From a virus, in IMG/VR virus record IMGVR_UViG_3300033153_010326, positions 40,369 through 104,368 of that record: a stretch of DNA of 64,000 nt; one strand, 5' to 3'. Below, in pieces: positions 21,496 through 29,822 of this stretch (within the stretch, counting starts at the first letter, position 1; the number at the start of each line of letters is the position of its first letter). The notes beneath the pieces were generated by a model, which had not been told where the DNA came from, made no database searches, and worked only from the letters and a program-made list of their open reading frames with translations. The position numbers were made by a program, and so were the translations under genes.

Positions 21496-21937
21496 AAAAC
21501 TAGAAAAATATTTTAAAGAAGAAGAAACTTTAGAAGAAGCTTTAGATTATTTAGAGAAGCCTATTAAAAAGGTTACTTATTGGGCTAATCTATTTCAAAA
21601 AGGAATTGTTCATGATAATCCTGAAGAAATTAATAAAGCTATAATAGAATTAGCTGGAGCATATTCAGATTTAAGAATTGCTTTAGGATTGGCAAATTAT
21701 TATAAGAAACATAAAGAATTAGAAAGATATATGGAAATAAAAACTGAAATAGAGAACGAAGGAGAAAAAAAATTCGTTTCCGCTTCAGCAGAAAAAGAAG
21801 CTCAAAAAGATACCATGCCTTATCGTAGAGTTAGAAATATTATAAGAGCACATAAAGAATCTGCTGATAAAAGTATAACCGCTTTACAAAATGTTAATAA
21901 TAATTTAGATAAAGAAATGAGAAAGAATCCTGAATAA
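21485..21937 (+). CDS. helical protein, 150 aa (recombination-accessory-like?)
   Basis: GTG start after GAAGGAGAAAAAA. All-helical and charged (INKAIIELAGAYSDLRIALG, YRRVRNIIRAHKESADKSIT). Size and helical content recall phage recombination mediators of the UvsY kind, but there is no motif that proves it. Located in the recombination block between RecA and the polymerase. Confidence 0.5.
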   Translation: MDYKKLEKYFKEEETLEEALDYLEKPIKKVTYWANLFQKGIVHDNPEEINKAIIELAGAYSDLRIALGLANYYKKHKELERYMEIKTEIENEGEKKFVSASAEKEAQKDTMPYRRVRNIIRAHKESADKSITALQNVNNNLDKEMRKNPE

Positions 21938-21952
21938 TAAGGAGAAAGATTT

Positions 21953-22519
21953 ATGGATAAAAGGCAGAAGGAAATAGTAGAGGATAGGATTAAACTTTTG
22001 GGCGAACTCAAACCTTCAATAAAAGAGGACAAAGATGAAGCAGATGCCCTTAAGAGTTTGCTTGCTGAGGTAGACAGTATCAAAGCAGAACGAGATGAAT
22101 TAGCATGTGATACAACTGCTGTAATCAAGCTTCTTGAAGAACAACTCGCCCAAGCTAAGGCAGAGGTGGAGAGGTTGAAGAAGATGGCATACGAAGGAAG
22201 TGAGTGGGAAAAACTTAGCTTGGGTTGGAGTAAGAAATATCATAATTGCCTAGCCGAACTCTTTAAGGCTAAAGAGGCTTTAGAAGTCAAATTCGGTATG
22301 TGGTTATGTCCTACTTGCGGAAGAGGCGCCCCGAGTGGAAGAAATTGTCATAATTGTCTTGAACTAGAGATAGCTCGTATCAAGGGTATAACGGTGGAAG
22401 AGTGGATAACAATAGTAGAAACTACTCGTAAAAGAATATTGGATGGAACAATGGTAGGAGAATTATTTTCAGATGTAATAGCCACAGCCATAGTTGAAAA
22501 GATACAAGGAGGTAAATAA
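21953..22519 (+). CDS. coiled-coil protein with zinc knuckle, 188 aa
   Basis: N-terminal coiled coil (LLAEVDSIKAERDELACDTT, LEEQLAQAKAEVERLKKMA), a central zinc ribbon (CPTCGRGAPSGRNCHNC at about residue 120) and a helical end. Its codon choice is visibly richer in G and C than the genes on either side, suggesting a more recent arrival. RBS AATAAGGAGAAAGATTT. Function unknown. Confidence 0.55.
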   Translation: MDKRQKEIVEDRIKLLGELKPSIKEDKDEADALKSLLAEVDSIKAERDELACDTTAVIKLLEEQLAQAKAEVERLKKMAYEGSEWEKLSLGWSKKYHNCLAELFKAKEALEVKFGMWLCPTCGRGAPSGRNCHNCLELEIARIKGITVEEWITIVETTRKRILDGTMVGELFSDVIATAIVEKIQGGK

Positions 22520-22998
22520 TGAAAGATTCTAGTAATATTTTTAAGGTGTGGGGGACTCGCAATAGAATTCTTTTAACAGATACTTGTGAAATAGATTACC
22601 TTAAACTTAAAGCTAATACCTATTGCTCCCAACATACACATGAAAATAAAATAAATTTATTTTATGTATTAAAAGGTAAGGTTAGAATTGAGAGTGAATT
22701 TGGTAAAGTAGTTTTACAAAAAGGGCAGGGATTTGAAGTAAGCCCTCCTTTAAAACATAGATTCGTGGTTTTGGTAGATTCTGAAATGGTAGAAATCGCA
22801 TTTGTAAATAAAGGAAAAATTGATGCTAATGATATTAAAAGAGAAAAACAAGGTGGTAGAATAATTAAAGGTAAATATATAGGTATACCTGAATTAAGAA
22901 AACAAGGTTATTTAGAATTAGATAATACAGATTCTCAACCTTCTACTGAAGGTAAACCTACAATAATTAAACTTGGAGAACAAAAAGATGTTAATTAA
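22519..22998 (+). CDS. cupin-domain protein
   Basis: A single conserved cupin: YCSQHTHENKINLFYVLKGK supplies the metal-binding H-x-H and E of motif 1, and LQKGQGFEVSPPLKHRFVVL supplies motif 2 with its histidine. It resembles the mannose-6-phosphate isomerase/sugar-epimerase type of small cupin. The last 45 residues are an added hydrophilic tail. The substrate is unknown. It lies just before the polymerase. Confidence 0.7.
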   Translation: MKDSSNIFKVWGTRNRILLTDTCEIDYLKLKANTYCSQHTHENKINLFYVLKGKVRIESEFGKVVLQKGQGFEVSPPLKHRFVVLVDSEMVEIAFVNKGKIDANDIKREKQGGRIIKGKYIGIPELRKQGYLELDNTDSQPSTEGKPTIIKLGEQKDVN

Positions 22999-23101
22999 AT
23001 ATTGTAATTGTAAAAAACCAGCTTTAGCAGGGATGCTTACTAAGAATAAAGAACAACAATGTGCTAAGTGTGGAAAAATTATTAAAAAGAGGATAAAATG
23101 A
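22988..23101 (+). CDS. zinc-ribbon peptide, 37 aa
   Basis: Starts in the last codons of the cupin gene and ends with ATGA on the polymerase start. CNC and CAKCG make a small zinc ribbon with a basic tail (KIIKKRIK). A related ribbon occurs directly after the polymerase at 26669, so two zinc peptides flank it. Confidence 0.5.
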   Translation: MLIKYCNCKKPALAGMLTKNKEQQCAKCGKIIKKRIK

Positions 23102-26100
23102 AACTTATAAATATTGCGAATGAGTTTAGGTCAATTTATTTATTCTGTAGAGATGATGCAGGAAAATTAAATATAAAAACGATTAATAGTTTCTTTCCTT
23201 ATTATTACATCCTCGATGATGATGGTTCTTATCTAAGTTTTACAGGTGAACCCCTTAGAAAAGTAATTGTATCTGCTCCTCATGAGATAGCTCAAAATAG
23301 AACTGATAGTTCTTATGAAGCTGATATTCAACTAACTAAAAGATATTTAATAGATAAAATAGATAAATTAGAAAAAACTAAAATTAAATATTCTTTTATT
23401 GATATAGAAATTTTAACAGATGAAAAACCCAATGTTCAAATAGCGAATAAACCTGTAAGTTGTATTTCCGTATATAATTCCTTTACTGATGAAATTAAAA
23501 CTTTCTTCTTAAAAGATTATGATAGTGATGAAAGGGAAATGTTAGAAGATTTTGTAGTGTATATGAAATCGGAAGCATTTGATTTATGGTTAAGTTGGTT
23601 TGTAGATTTTGATTATGATTATTTATTTCATAGATATCATCTTTTAACTGGAGAAGTTTTTCCTGAAGCTATTAGCCCTATAGGAAAATCTAGATATGGG
23701 AAAAAAGATGTATATTATCCAGCAGGAATAAGTATTGTAGATTATCTTGAATGGTTTAAGAAAATAACTATGAATAAAGAATTACAATACACTTTAGATT
23801 ATATTGCACAAAAACATTTAGGAAAAGGAAAAGTTCATTCTAAAGTAGATTTTTCTAAACTTACAGATGAAATTAAAGAAAGAAATATAGAAGATGTAAC
23901 TATAATGAAACAATTAGAAGAAAAGAAACAACTTATTCCTTACTTCGATGAAATTAGAAGAATGTCTAAAGTTGAATGGGAAGATTTAAATTTTAATAGT
24001 CGAATTTTAGATATGCTTTTATTATCAGAAGCGAAGAATCAAAAAGTAGTTTTGCCAATGAAACCTGATGAAAGAAGAGGAACTTTAGCTGATAAACCAG
24101 ATTTTACAGGAGCTTATCGTGATATACTGGAAAGTGGTGCTTTTTTTGACGTGGGAGCATATGATATTTCCGAAGCGTACCCATCCATGATAATAAATTT
24201 CGCTTTAGATATTGCTAACTTAAAATCAGAAAAAGAAGAAAATACTTTACCTATAACTATAAAAAATATGGATAGAGATGAAAATAAAAATTTACAATAT
24301 AATAAAGACCATTCTTTAAAAACTATAGTAGGAAATACTCATTATTATATTCAAGATAATACTAAACTTTTATCAACTGTAACTAAAAAACTATTAACTT
24401 TAAAAAGGAAAATTAAAAATCAATTGAAAGAATGTAAATTGGATAGTCAAGAATATATTGATACTAAGCAAAGTTATGATGCTATAAAGACAATTGTAAA
24501 TTCTTGTTTTACACCAGATACAAATATAATTACAACAGAAGGTATTAAAAATATTAAAGATATTAAAATAGGAGATAAGGTATATAATGTAAATCCTATA
24601 ACTTTAAAAGTTGAAGAAGATGAAATAATAGATACTCAAAAATTAAATTATAATGGAGATATTTATAATTATAAAAATGATTTAACAAATTTAAAAATTA
24701 CAAATGACCATAAATTTTTAGTTCAAAATAAACGAACTCAAAAAAATAAATTTGAATCAGTTAAAGAATTATATAAACAATCTGGTAAATATTATACTAT
24801 TCCTTCAATACAACCTAGAATAATAGATTCATCAACTATAATTACTCTTTTAAATATTTTACAAAAAAATGATGGTAAAATTTGGATGAGAACAAAAAAT
24901 ATGTATAAAATAAGAAAAACAAAAATTTTCCCTTTTAAAAAGAAACTTACAAAAAGAAATAATCATCATACTTGGTATATTTGTAATGCTAAAGAAATAA
25001 CTGAAAAAAAATTATTATCTTTTTATAAAGCTGATTGGAAAATTTATGGAGAAATAAGACCTAAAACAAAATTATCACCTATAATATTTTCTAAATATCA
25101 TTTTATTCAATTATTAGGTTGGTTTATATCAGAAGGAAGTATTTATAAATCTAAAATGAAACAATATGAAAAAACAAAAAGAGATATTAGTACTGTTATA
25201 AGTATTAGTCAATATGATAAACAAAATAGAGAAGAAATAGAAGATTTACTTAAAAATTGCGATTTTGATATTAATTGGAAAAATAATAAAGGATTATCAT
25301 TTTGTTCAGAAGTTTTATATTACTATTTTAAAGATAATTGTGGAAATAATTCTTTTAATAAAAAAATTCCAAAATTTATTTTTAAAGAAAGATACAATAT
25401 TATTTCTTTATTTTGGAATACTTTATATAAAGGAGATGGTAATAAAAGAGAAAAAAGATACAATACTAACTCTTGGCAATTAACTCAGGATTTATTAAAT
25501 TTGTTAATTTTAATGGGAAATAATTCAGTTAGATATTATAAAGATAAAAATACTTATAGAATTGTATGGAGCAATACAAATAAATCTATAAATAATAAAC
25601 AAATTAAAACTGAAAAATATAATGGATTTGTTTATTGTTGTACTACTAAAAAAAATCATAATCTATTTGCTGGTAGGAAGGGAAATTTTAGTTTAACAGG
25701 ACAATGCTATGGAGTATTTGGAAATCGGTTCTTTCGTTTATTTTCTGAAGAAATAGCGGAAACTACTACTTTTTTAGTAAGAGATTTTTTAGATTATGTA
25801 GTAACTGCTTTATATAAGAAAGGACATAAAGTTTTATATGTAGATACGGACAGCGTTATGATAGATAATCATAAGGAAGATATTTCAAATCTTTTAAATG
25901 ACTTAGCAATTAAATGGGCAAAAGAAAAATACGACAAAGATAATATTTCTTTAAATTTTGGTTTTGAAGGAGTTTTTGAGAGTATATTATTATGTACCAA
26001 ATGTAGGTATAAAGGTTATTTAAAAACACCAAAAGGAATTGAACCTATTACAAAAGGATTAGAGATTAAAAGAAAAGATAGTACAATTTATATGAAGGAA

Positions 26101-26688
26101 TTTCAAGAAATTTTAATAGATAAAATTATAAAACTTCGACAATCAAAAGAATTAATTTTTAAATGGATAAGAAGCGAAATTAATAATTTTAAGAATCAAT
26201 CCCTACAAGATATTTCTTGTCCTTGTAAATTAGGAATGAAACCAGAAGAATACAAAAATGTTCCGATTTTTTTAAGAGCTTTAAATAATACTAAAGACTA
26301 TACTAAAAAAGTTGGTGAAGCTTTTTATTATATTTATGTAAAACCTATAGAAGAACCTAAAATTAAGACTATAATTAAGGATAAAGGGAATTTAGGCCGG
26401 GATGATATTGTATTGGAAAAAAATATAACTCGTAAAGAAGGTATCGAATATGCTAAAAAAGAATGGGAAGTTCCTACTTATTTATCAAAAAATATAAGTG
26501 TAGTACATAAAAAAGAACAACCTAAGAATGTATTAGCATTTGATGAAGATAATTTTAATCATATAGAGAAATCAATGATAGATTGGAAAATGATGTTGGA
26601 ACGGAATATTTTAAAAAAGTTGGTAACAATATTTGAAGCAATGCGATGGGATTTGGAGGGATTTTTAAATGAAGAAAAGACAAAGTAA
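23098..26688 (+). CDS. polB: B-family DNA polymerase with intein
   Basis: The extein is about 796 aa. Exonuclease motif I is SFIDIEI (D102, E104) and motif II FVDFDYDYLFH near residue 168. Polymerase motif A is AYDISEAYPSM near residue 358, motif B is IVNS/CYGVFGNRFF, and motif C is YVDTDSVM near residue 914. This gives a proofreading replicative polymerase. A 400-aa intein interrupts motif B between Ser469 and the Cys that follows the intein, so the enzyme is inactive until splicing. RBS is AAAAAGAGGATAAA, and the gene overlaps its zinc-peptide neighbours on both sides. Confidence 0.93.
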   Translation: MKLINIANEFRSIYLFCRDDAGKLNIKTINSFFPYYYILDDDGSYLSFTGEPLRKVIVSAPHEIAQNRTDSSYEADIQLTKRYLIDKIDKLEKTKIKYSFIDIEILTDEKPNVQIANKPVSCISVYNSFTDEIKTFFLKDYDSDEREMLEDFVVYMKSEAFDLWLSWFVDFDYDYLFHRYHLLTGEVFPEAISPIGKSRYGKKDVYYPAGISIVDYLEWFKKITMNKELQYTLDYIAQKHLGKGKVHSKVDFSKLTDEIKERNIEDVTIMKQLEEKKQLIPYFDEIRRMSKVEWEDLNFNSRILDMLLLSEAKNQKVVLPMKPDERRGTLADKPDFTGAYRDILESGAFFDVGAYDISEAYPSMIINFALDIANLKSEKEENTLPITIKNMDRDENKNLQYNKDHSLKTIVGNTHYYIQDNTKLLSTVTKKLLTLKRKIKNQLKECKLDSQEYIDTKQSYDAIKTIVNSCFTPDTNIITTEGIKNIKDIKIGDKVYNVNPITLKVEEDEIIDTQKLNYNGDIYNYKNDLTNLKITNDHKFLVQNKRTQKNKFESVKELYKQSGKYYTIPSIQPRIIDSSTIITLLNILQKNDGKIWMRTKNMYKIRKTKIFPFKKKLTKRNNHHTWYICNAKEITEKKLLSFYKADWKIYGEIRPKTKLSPIIFSKYHFIQLLGWFISEGSIYKSKMKQYEKTKRDISTVISISQYDKQNREEIEDLLKNCDFDINWKNNKGLSFCSEVLYYYFKDNCGNNSFNKKIPKFIFKERYNIISLFWNTLYKGDGNKREKRYNTNSWQLTQDLLNLLILMGNNSVRYYKDKNTYRIVWSNTNKSINNKQIKTEKYNGFVYCCTTKKNHNLFAGRKGNFSLTGQCYGVFGNRFFRLFSEEIAETTTFLVRDFLDYVVTALYKKGHKVLYVDTDSVMIDNHKEDISNLLNDLAIKWAKEKYDKDNISLNFGFEGVFESILLCTKCRYKGYLKTPKGIEPITKGLEIKRKDSTIYMKEFQEILIDKIIKLRQSKELIFKWIRSEINNFKNQSLQDISCPCKLGMKPEEYKNVPIFLRALNNTKDYTKKVGEAFYYIYVKPIEEPKIKTIIKDKGNLGRDDIVLEKNITRKEGIEYAKKEWEVPTYLSKNISVVHKKEQPKNVLAFDEDNFNHIEKSMIDWKMMLERNILKKLVTIFEAMRWDLEGFLNEEKTK
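24505..25704 (+). mobile_element. PolB motif-B intein with LAGLIDADG endonuclease
   Basis: Begins at Cys470 (SCFTPDTNIITTEGIKNI) and ends at Gln869 (KGNFSLTGQ), just before CYGVFG. Block B (LKITNDHKFLV with N-x-x-H), DOD endonuclease motifs LLGWFISEGSI and LFWNTLYKGDGN, and block F (FVYCCTTKKNHNLFAG) are present. The terminal residue is Gln rather than Asn and the penultimate residue is Gly rather than His, a rarer C-terminal set. Removing it restores the N-S-x-Y-G motif with C+1 as the nucleophile. Confidence 0.88.
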
Positions 26689-26869
26689 ATATTGTAAATG
26701 TAAAATTGCTATTCCTAATTATAAAGAAGACAATATTATATGTAATAGATGTAATAAAATTATTAATGTTAAAATTAGGAAATTTTGGAAGATGAATCCG
26801 TTTACTAAAATAGAAAAGAATAAGAAAAAGTATAATAGAAAAAGAAATAAAGGAGAAAGATATGAATAA
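26669..26869 (+). CDS. zinc-ribbon protein, 66 aa
   Basis: Overlaps the polymerase end by 20 nt, RBS TTTGGAGGGATTTTTAA. CKC and CNRC form a zinc ribbon; the C-terminus is highly basic (KIRKFWKMNPFTKIEKNKKK). Related in form to the ribbon at 22988. Confidence 0.5.
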   Translation: MKKRQSKYCKCKIAIPNYKEDNIICNRCNKIINVKIRKFWKMNPFTKIEKNKKKYNRKRNKGERYE

Positions 26870-27299
26870 TTGTTGTAAGAAATGGAAAGAAACCCAAGGT
26901 GTTAAATTAAGAGGACAGCATACTATATCACCTAAACGTATTATTTATTGCCCTGAATGTAGTGAAAGGTTGAAAGAAGTTACAATTAAGTATTGTGAGT
27001 GTGGCAATAAAGGTTTAATGGTAGTGAATGGTCAGATAGTAGAACCCTTATGTTGTGGTTTGTGTTATAAACCTTTCAAACTTACTAAATCTAATACCAA
27101 ATGGTGTAAGTGTGAAAAGCCTATGATACAAGAGAAATTTAGTCATTGTATGATTTGTTGGAAATCTATCAAGCCCAAGAAGATAAAAAAGTTAAAAATT
27201 TTACCACCACTAAACGGAGATACGACTGAATCAATATTATTGGGTTATAAAATTAACGAAATTATAGACCATATAAATAAGGAGAAATATGATGGATAA
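26862..27299 (+). CDS. multi-zinc-ribbon protein, 145 aa
   Basis: Overlaps the preceding gene by 8 nt. Five cysteine pairs or clusters are visible (NCCKKW, YCPECS, YCECG, CCGLC, CKC with CMICW), enough for at least two zinc sites. The C-terminal part is helical (TESILLGYKINEIIDHI). Function unknown; the clusters resemble those of the AT-hook protein at 9562. Confidence 0.55.
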   Translation: MNNCCKKWKETQGVKLRGQHTISPKRIIYCPECSERLKEVTIKYCECGNKGLMVVNGQIVEPLCCGLCYKPFKLTKSNTKWCKCEKPMIQEKFSHCMICWKSIKPKKIKKLKILPPLNGDTTESILLGYKINEIIDHINKEKYDG

Positions 27300-27516
27300 T
27301 AGAAAATTAGTAAGAATAGAAGTTAGTTTTGTAAATGGAGCCCTTCATGATACTATATTAAATCCAAAAGACACTATAAATAATGATTATTGTTATGTTA
27401 TTGAAACTCAAGATAATAAAACTTTACTATATCCCTTTACTTCTATTTTAAGAATAACTGAACAATTTGAAACGGTAAAAGATAAACCAGAAGATTTAGA
27501 ATACGGTAATGCTTAA
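27289..27516 (+). CDS. hypothetical protein, 75 aa
   Basis: ATG 27289 or ATG 27292; RBS AATAAGGAGAAAT. Beta-rich small protein (KLVRIEVSFVNGALHDTILN, YCYVIETQDNKTLLYPF) with an acidic tail, consistent with an OB- or SH3-like fold. Not recognised. Confidence 0.5.
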   Translation: MMDNRKLVRIEVSFVNGALHDTILNPKDTINNDYCYVIETQDNKTLLYPFTSILRITEQFETVKDKPEDLEYGNA

Positions 27517-27545
27517 TAACAATAACAAAACAAGGAGGTTTTAAA

Positions 27546-27791
27546 ATGATAACAGGTAAAGACGTAAGAAAAGAATTAAGGATAGCCAAAGATACTATAG
27601 CTTCTAAAGATTCCACTATGGAACAGAAGCTAGAAGTAGTTAGGAAATCTGTTGAAGTAGGTGTTAAAGTTATACTTAGTGTTAGAGCAAGTTTAGTAAG
27701 AGTGATGGCAAAATTAGGAGTTGATAAGGTAAAACCTTCTCGCACTAATAATGTAGAAACTGTTGAAACAGAAGATAATGTTGAAGAATAA
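27546..27791 (+). CDS. small helical protein, 81 aa
   Basis: RBS CAAGGAGGTTTTAAA, one of the strongest in the window. The product is mostly helical (VRKELRIAKDTIASKDSTME, VGVKVILSVRASLVRVMAKL) with an acidic tail. A G+C-rich stem-loop follows directly, which together with the RBS suggests strong expression. Function unknown. Confidence 0.55.
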   Translation: MITGKDVRKELRIAKDTIASKDSTMEQKLEVVRKSVEVGVKVILSVRASLVRVMAKLGVDKVKPSRTNNVETVETEDNVEE

Positions 27792-27800
27792 TTAATATTA

Positions 27801-27841
27801 GCTAGGGGGAGGTTCGCCATGTCCCAAGCCTCCTCCCTAGC
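27801..27841 (+). terminator. G+C-rich stem-loop after the 81-aa gene
   Basis: GCTAGGGGGAGG (27801-27812) pairs with CCTCCTCCCTAGC (27829-27841) with one bulge; loop of 16 nt. No T-run follows, so it may be an mRNA 3'-end stabiliser or a leaky terminator. It closely precedes the Mre11-like gene. Confidence 0.55.
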
Positions 27842-27858
27842 CTTTGGGAGAAAAAATT

Positions 27859-28719
27859 ATGGTAAAAATAGCGTTTTGCGACCCTCATATTTCAGAAGAT
27901 TCTCTTTTAGAACTAGAAGAAATATTTAAAGAAATTTGTAGAACTAAGGGAGACCTTTTAATAATGTTGGGAGATTATTACGAATCTTCTAAACCAACAG
28001 CTAAAGAATTAGAGTTTGGTACTAAGTGGGCTTATTTCTTTAAAAAATTATATAATAAAGTAATATTTATTAAAGGTAATCATGATAAAGATAGAGATGG
28101 AAGTGTTATTGACTATTTACAATATTTAGGAATAGAAGTTGTAAACCATTATGTTGATGATGAAGGAACTTTTTTTGGGCACTTTATGACTGATAAATCA
28201 GAATATGAATATGGTACTGCATTTAAAAAAACATTTGAATTAAAAAAACATAAATTTGTAATGCTTGGACATCAACATTCGTGGCAAAATGTTACTCCTA
28301 GAATTCTTCATCCTGGAAGTGTAAGATTTGTAAATTTTAATGAAAGTAAAGATATTTGTAAATATTATATGATAAAATTTTACCAATCTGAATGGACTAG
28401 AAAAAGACTAGGTTCTCCAATTCCTATGAAAGATTTTAAAAGTATAGAAGAACTTGCTAAACAAAAGAATAAAAACATTAAGGCTCGTTTAATAATATCA
28501 TCTTATAAACAATATAAAGAGGAAATAAATATTATAGAAGAATATAAAAATAAATTTAAAAGTTTTAAGTTAAAACTAGATATTCAAGATAGAGTAATAA
28601 AAACAGAGGATAATATTGTTATAGATAAAAAGAAAAAATTGGAAGATATTATCAGAGAAGGTATAAGAAAAATAGAAGATAAAGATGTAAGGAAATTGTT
28701 AAAGGAGGCATTAAAATGA
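27859..28719 (+). CDS. SbcD/Mre11-like phosphoesterase (gp47-like)
   Basis: Metallophosphoesterase blocks in order: FCDPHIS, LLIMLGDYYES, IFIKGNHDKD near residue 75, GHFMTD, and VMLGHQHSW, with HPGSVRFVNFNE following, a sequence typical of the SbcD/Mre11/T4 gp47 group. With the Rad50-like protein at 29813 it would form the end-resecting nuclease that feeds RecA. I chose ATG 27859 (TTTGGGAGAAAAAATT) over TTG 27844. The C-terminus is helical and basic, perhaps for binding the coiled coil of the partner. Confidence 0.8.
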   Translation: MVKIAFCDPHISEDSLLELEEIFKEICRTKGDLLIMLGDYYESSKPTAKELEFGTKWAYFFKKLYNKVIFIKGNHDKDRDGSVIDYLQYLGIEVVNHYVDDEGTFFGHFMTDKSEYEYGTAFKKTFELKKHKFVMLGHQHSWQNVTPRILHPGSVRFVNFNESKDICKYYMIKFYQSEWTRKRLGSPIPMKDFKSIEELAKQKNKNIKARLIISSYKQYKEEINIIEEYKNKFKSFKLKLDIQDRVIKTEDNIVIDKKKKLEDIIREGIRKIEDKDVRKLLKEALK

Positions 28720-29291
28720 AAACTACTACTTGTATTGTAGGATATAATGATAAAAAGAATAAAATACTTTATATTGGAGGAGATTCAGCAGGAGTAGCAG
28801 GAACAGATATTAGAATTAGAAAAGACGAAAAAGTATTTAGAAATGGTAACGTGATATTTGGATTTACTTCTTCTTTTCGTATGGGTCAATTGTTAAGATA
28901 TAAATTAGAAATTCCTAAACAAAATAAAGAACAATCCGATTATGAATTTCTGGTAACTGATTTTGTAGATGCAGTAAGAAAATGTTTAAAAAATAATGGT
29001 TATATTAAAATAAAAGATAATGAAGAAATAGGAGGAACTTTTATTATAGGATATAAGAATAATTTATATTGTATAGAAGATGATTTTCAAGTTGAACAAT
29101 TATATGATAATTTTATGGCAACAGGTTGTGGAGAAGATTATGCGTTAGGTTGTTTATATGGGATTAAAGATGTAGATATATTTATTAAAAGTAAAATTAT
29201 AAAAGCATTAGAAAGTGCTTCTTATTTTAGTGGAGGAGTTTCTGCTCCTTTTAATATAATAGGAATATCTTATAAAGGGGAATCTAAATGA
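28716..29291 (+). CDS. proteasome/HslV-like Ntn hydrolase
   Basis: The fold signature of the proteasome beta/HslV family is visible: threonines right after the start (MKTTTCIVGY), YIGGDSAGVAG with a conserved aspartate, a KVFRNGNVIFGFTSSFRMGQ strand pair, GGTFIIGYKNNLYCIEDDF, and a late MATGCGEDYALGCLYG segment. Cleavage after Met-Lys or use of Thr3 as nucleophile is an inference. It starts 4 nt inside the Mre11-like gene, so it is made with the resection machinery. 191 aa fits the family. Its substrate is unknown. Confidence 0.68.
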   Translation: MKTTTCIVGYNDKKNKILYIGGDSAGVAGTDIRIRKDEKVFRNGNVIFGFTSSFRMGQLLRYKLEIPKQNKEQSDYEFLVTDFVDAVRKCLKNNGYIKIKDNEEIGGTFIIGYKNNLYCIEDDFQVEQLYDNFMATGCGEDYALGCLYGIKDVDIFIKSKIIKALESASYFSGGVSAPFNIIGISYKGESK

Positions 29292-29629
29292 GATTTAATG
29301 AATATCAAAAACAAGCTCTTCAATTTTTCAAAAGGAATAAAAATGACAACAATCTTATACTTGCTAGATTAACTTTAGGATTAACAGGGGAAGCTGGAGA
29401 AGTAGCTGAAAAGGTTAAGAAGTATTTAAGAGATACTAAATTAGATAAGGAATCCAGAGATGAACTTAGAATTAAAGTAAATAAAGAATTAGGAGATGTA
29501 CTTTGGTATGTAGGAGTGTTAGCAAAGAAATTAGATTTAACATTAAGTAGTGTTGCTAGGGATAATATTACTAAACTTACTTCAAGACAACAACGAGGAA
29601 AATTAAAAGGAAAGGGAGATAATAGGTAA
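29288..29629 (+). CDS. mazG-like: MazG-like nucleotide pyrophosphohydrolase
   Basis: LTLGLTGEAGEVAEKVKKYL carries the E-x-x-E metal-binding motif of MazG, and KELGDVLWYVGVLAKKLDL the second E-x-x-D motif. 113 aa is the size of single-domain phage MazG. It would hydrolyse nucleoside triphosphates or (p)ppGpp-like alarmones to keep metabolism favourable to the phage. Overlaps the Ntn-hydrolase gene by 4 nt. Confidence 0.85.
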   Translation: MRFNEYQKQALQFFKRNKNDNNLILARLTLGLTGEAGEVAEKVKKYLRDTKLDKESRDELRIKVNKELGDVLWYVGVLAKKLDLTLSSVARDNITKLTSRQQRGKLKGKGDNR

Positions 29630-29633
29630 TTAT

Positions 29634-29822
29634 ATGATAGATTTTGTTAAAAACAGTTATATATTAATAAATTATACTAAAAAAGAAATTAGATTAGTTG
29701 ACCAAAGATGTTCTTCTATAATCGAACCTTATTATAGTTTATTAGTAAGCTTTGGATGGGAAGTTTTTGATAATATAAAAATAAAAAAATATAATGAGGA
29801 TAATAATCAATTATGTTCATAA
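29634..29822 (+). CDS. hypothetical protein, 62 aa
   Basis: Strand-rich small protein (YILINYTKKEIRLVDQRCSS, LLVSFGWEVFDNIKI) of a kind commonly found near MazG and Rad50-like genes in phages, function unknown. RBS AGGGAGATAATAGG is some distance upstream. Overlaps the Rad50-like gene by 10 nt. Confidence 0.5.
   Translation: MIDFVKNSYILINYTKKEIRLVDQRCSSIIEPYYSLLVSFGWEVFDNIKIKKYNEDNNQLCS

Noticed and set aside
25265-25483. Alternative-frame plus ORF within the PolB intein
   Set aside because: It lies fully inside the intein reading frame and has no RBS or recognisable domain.
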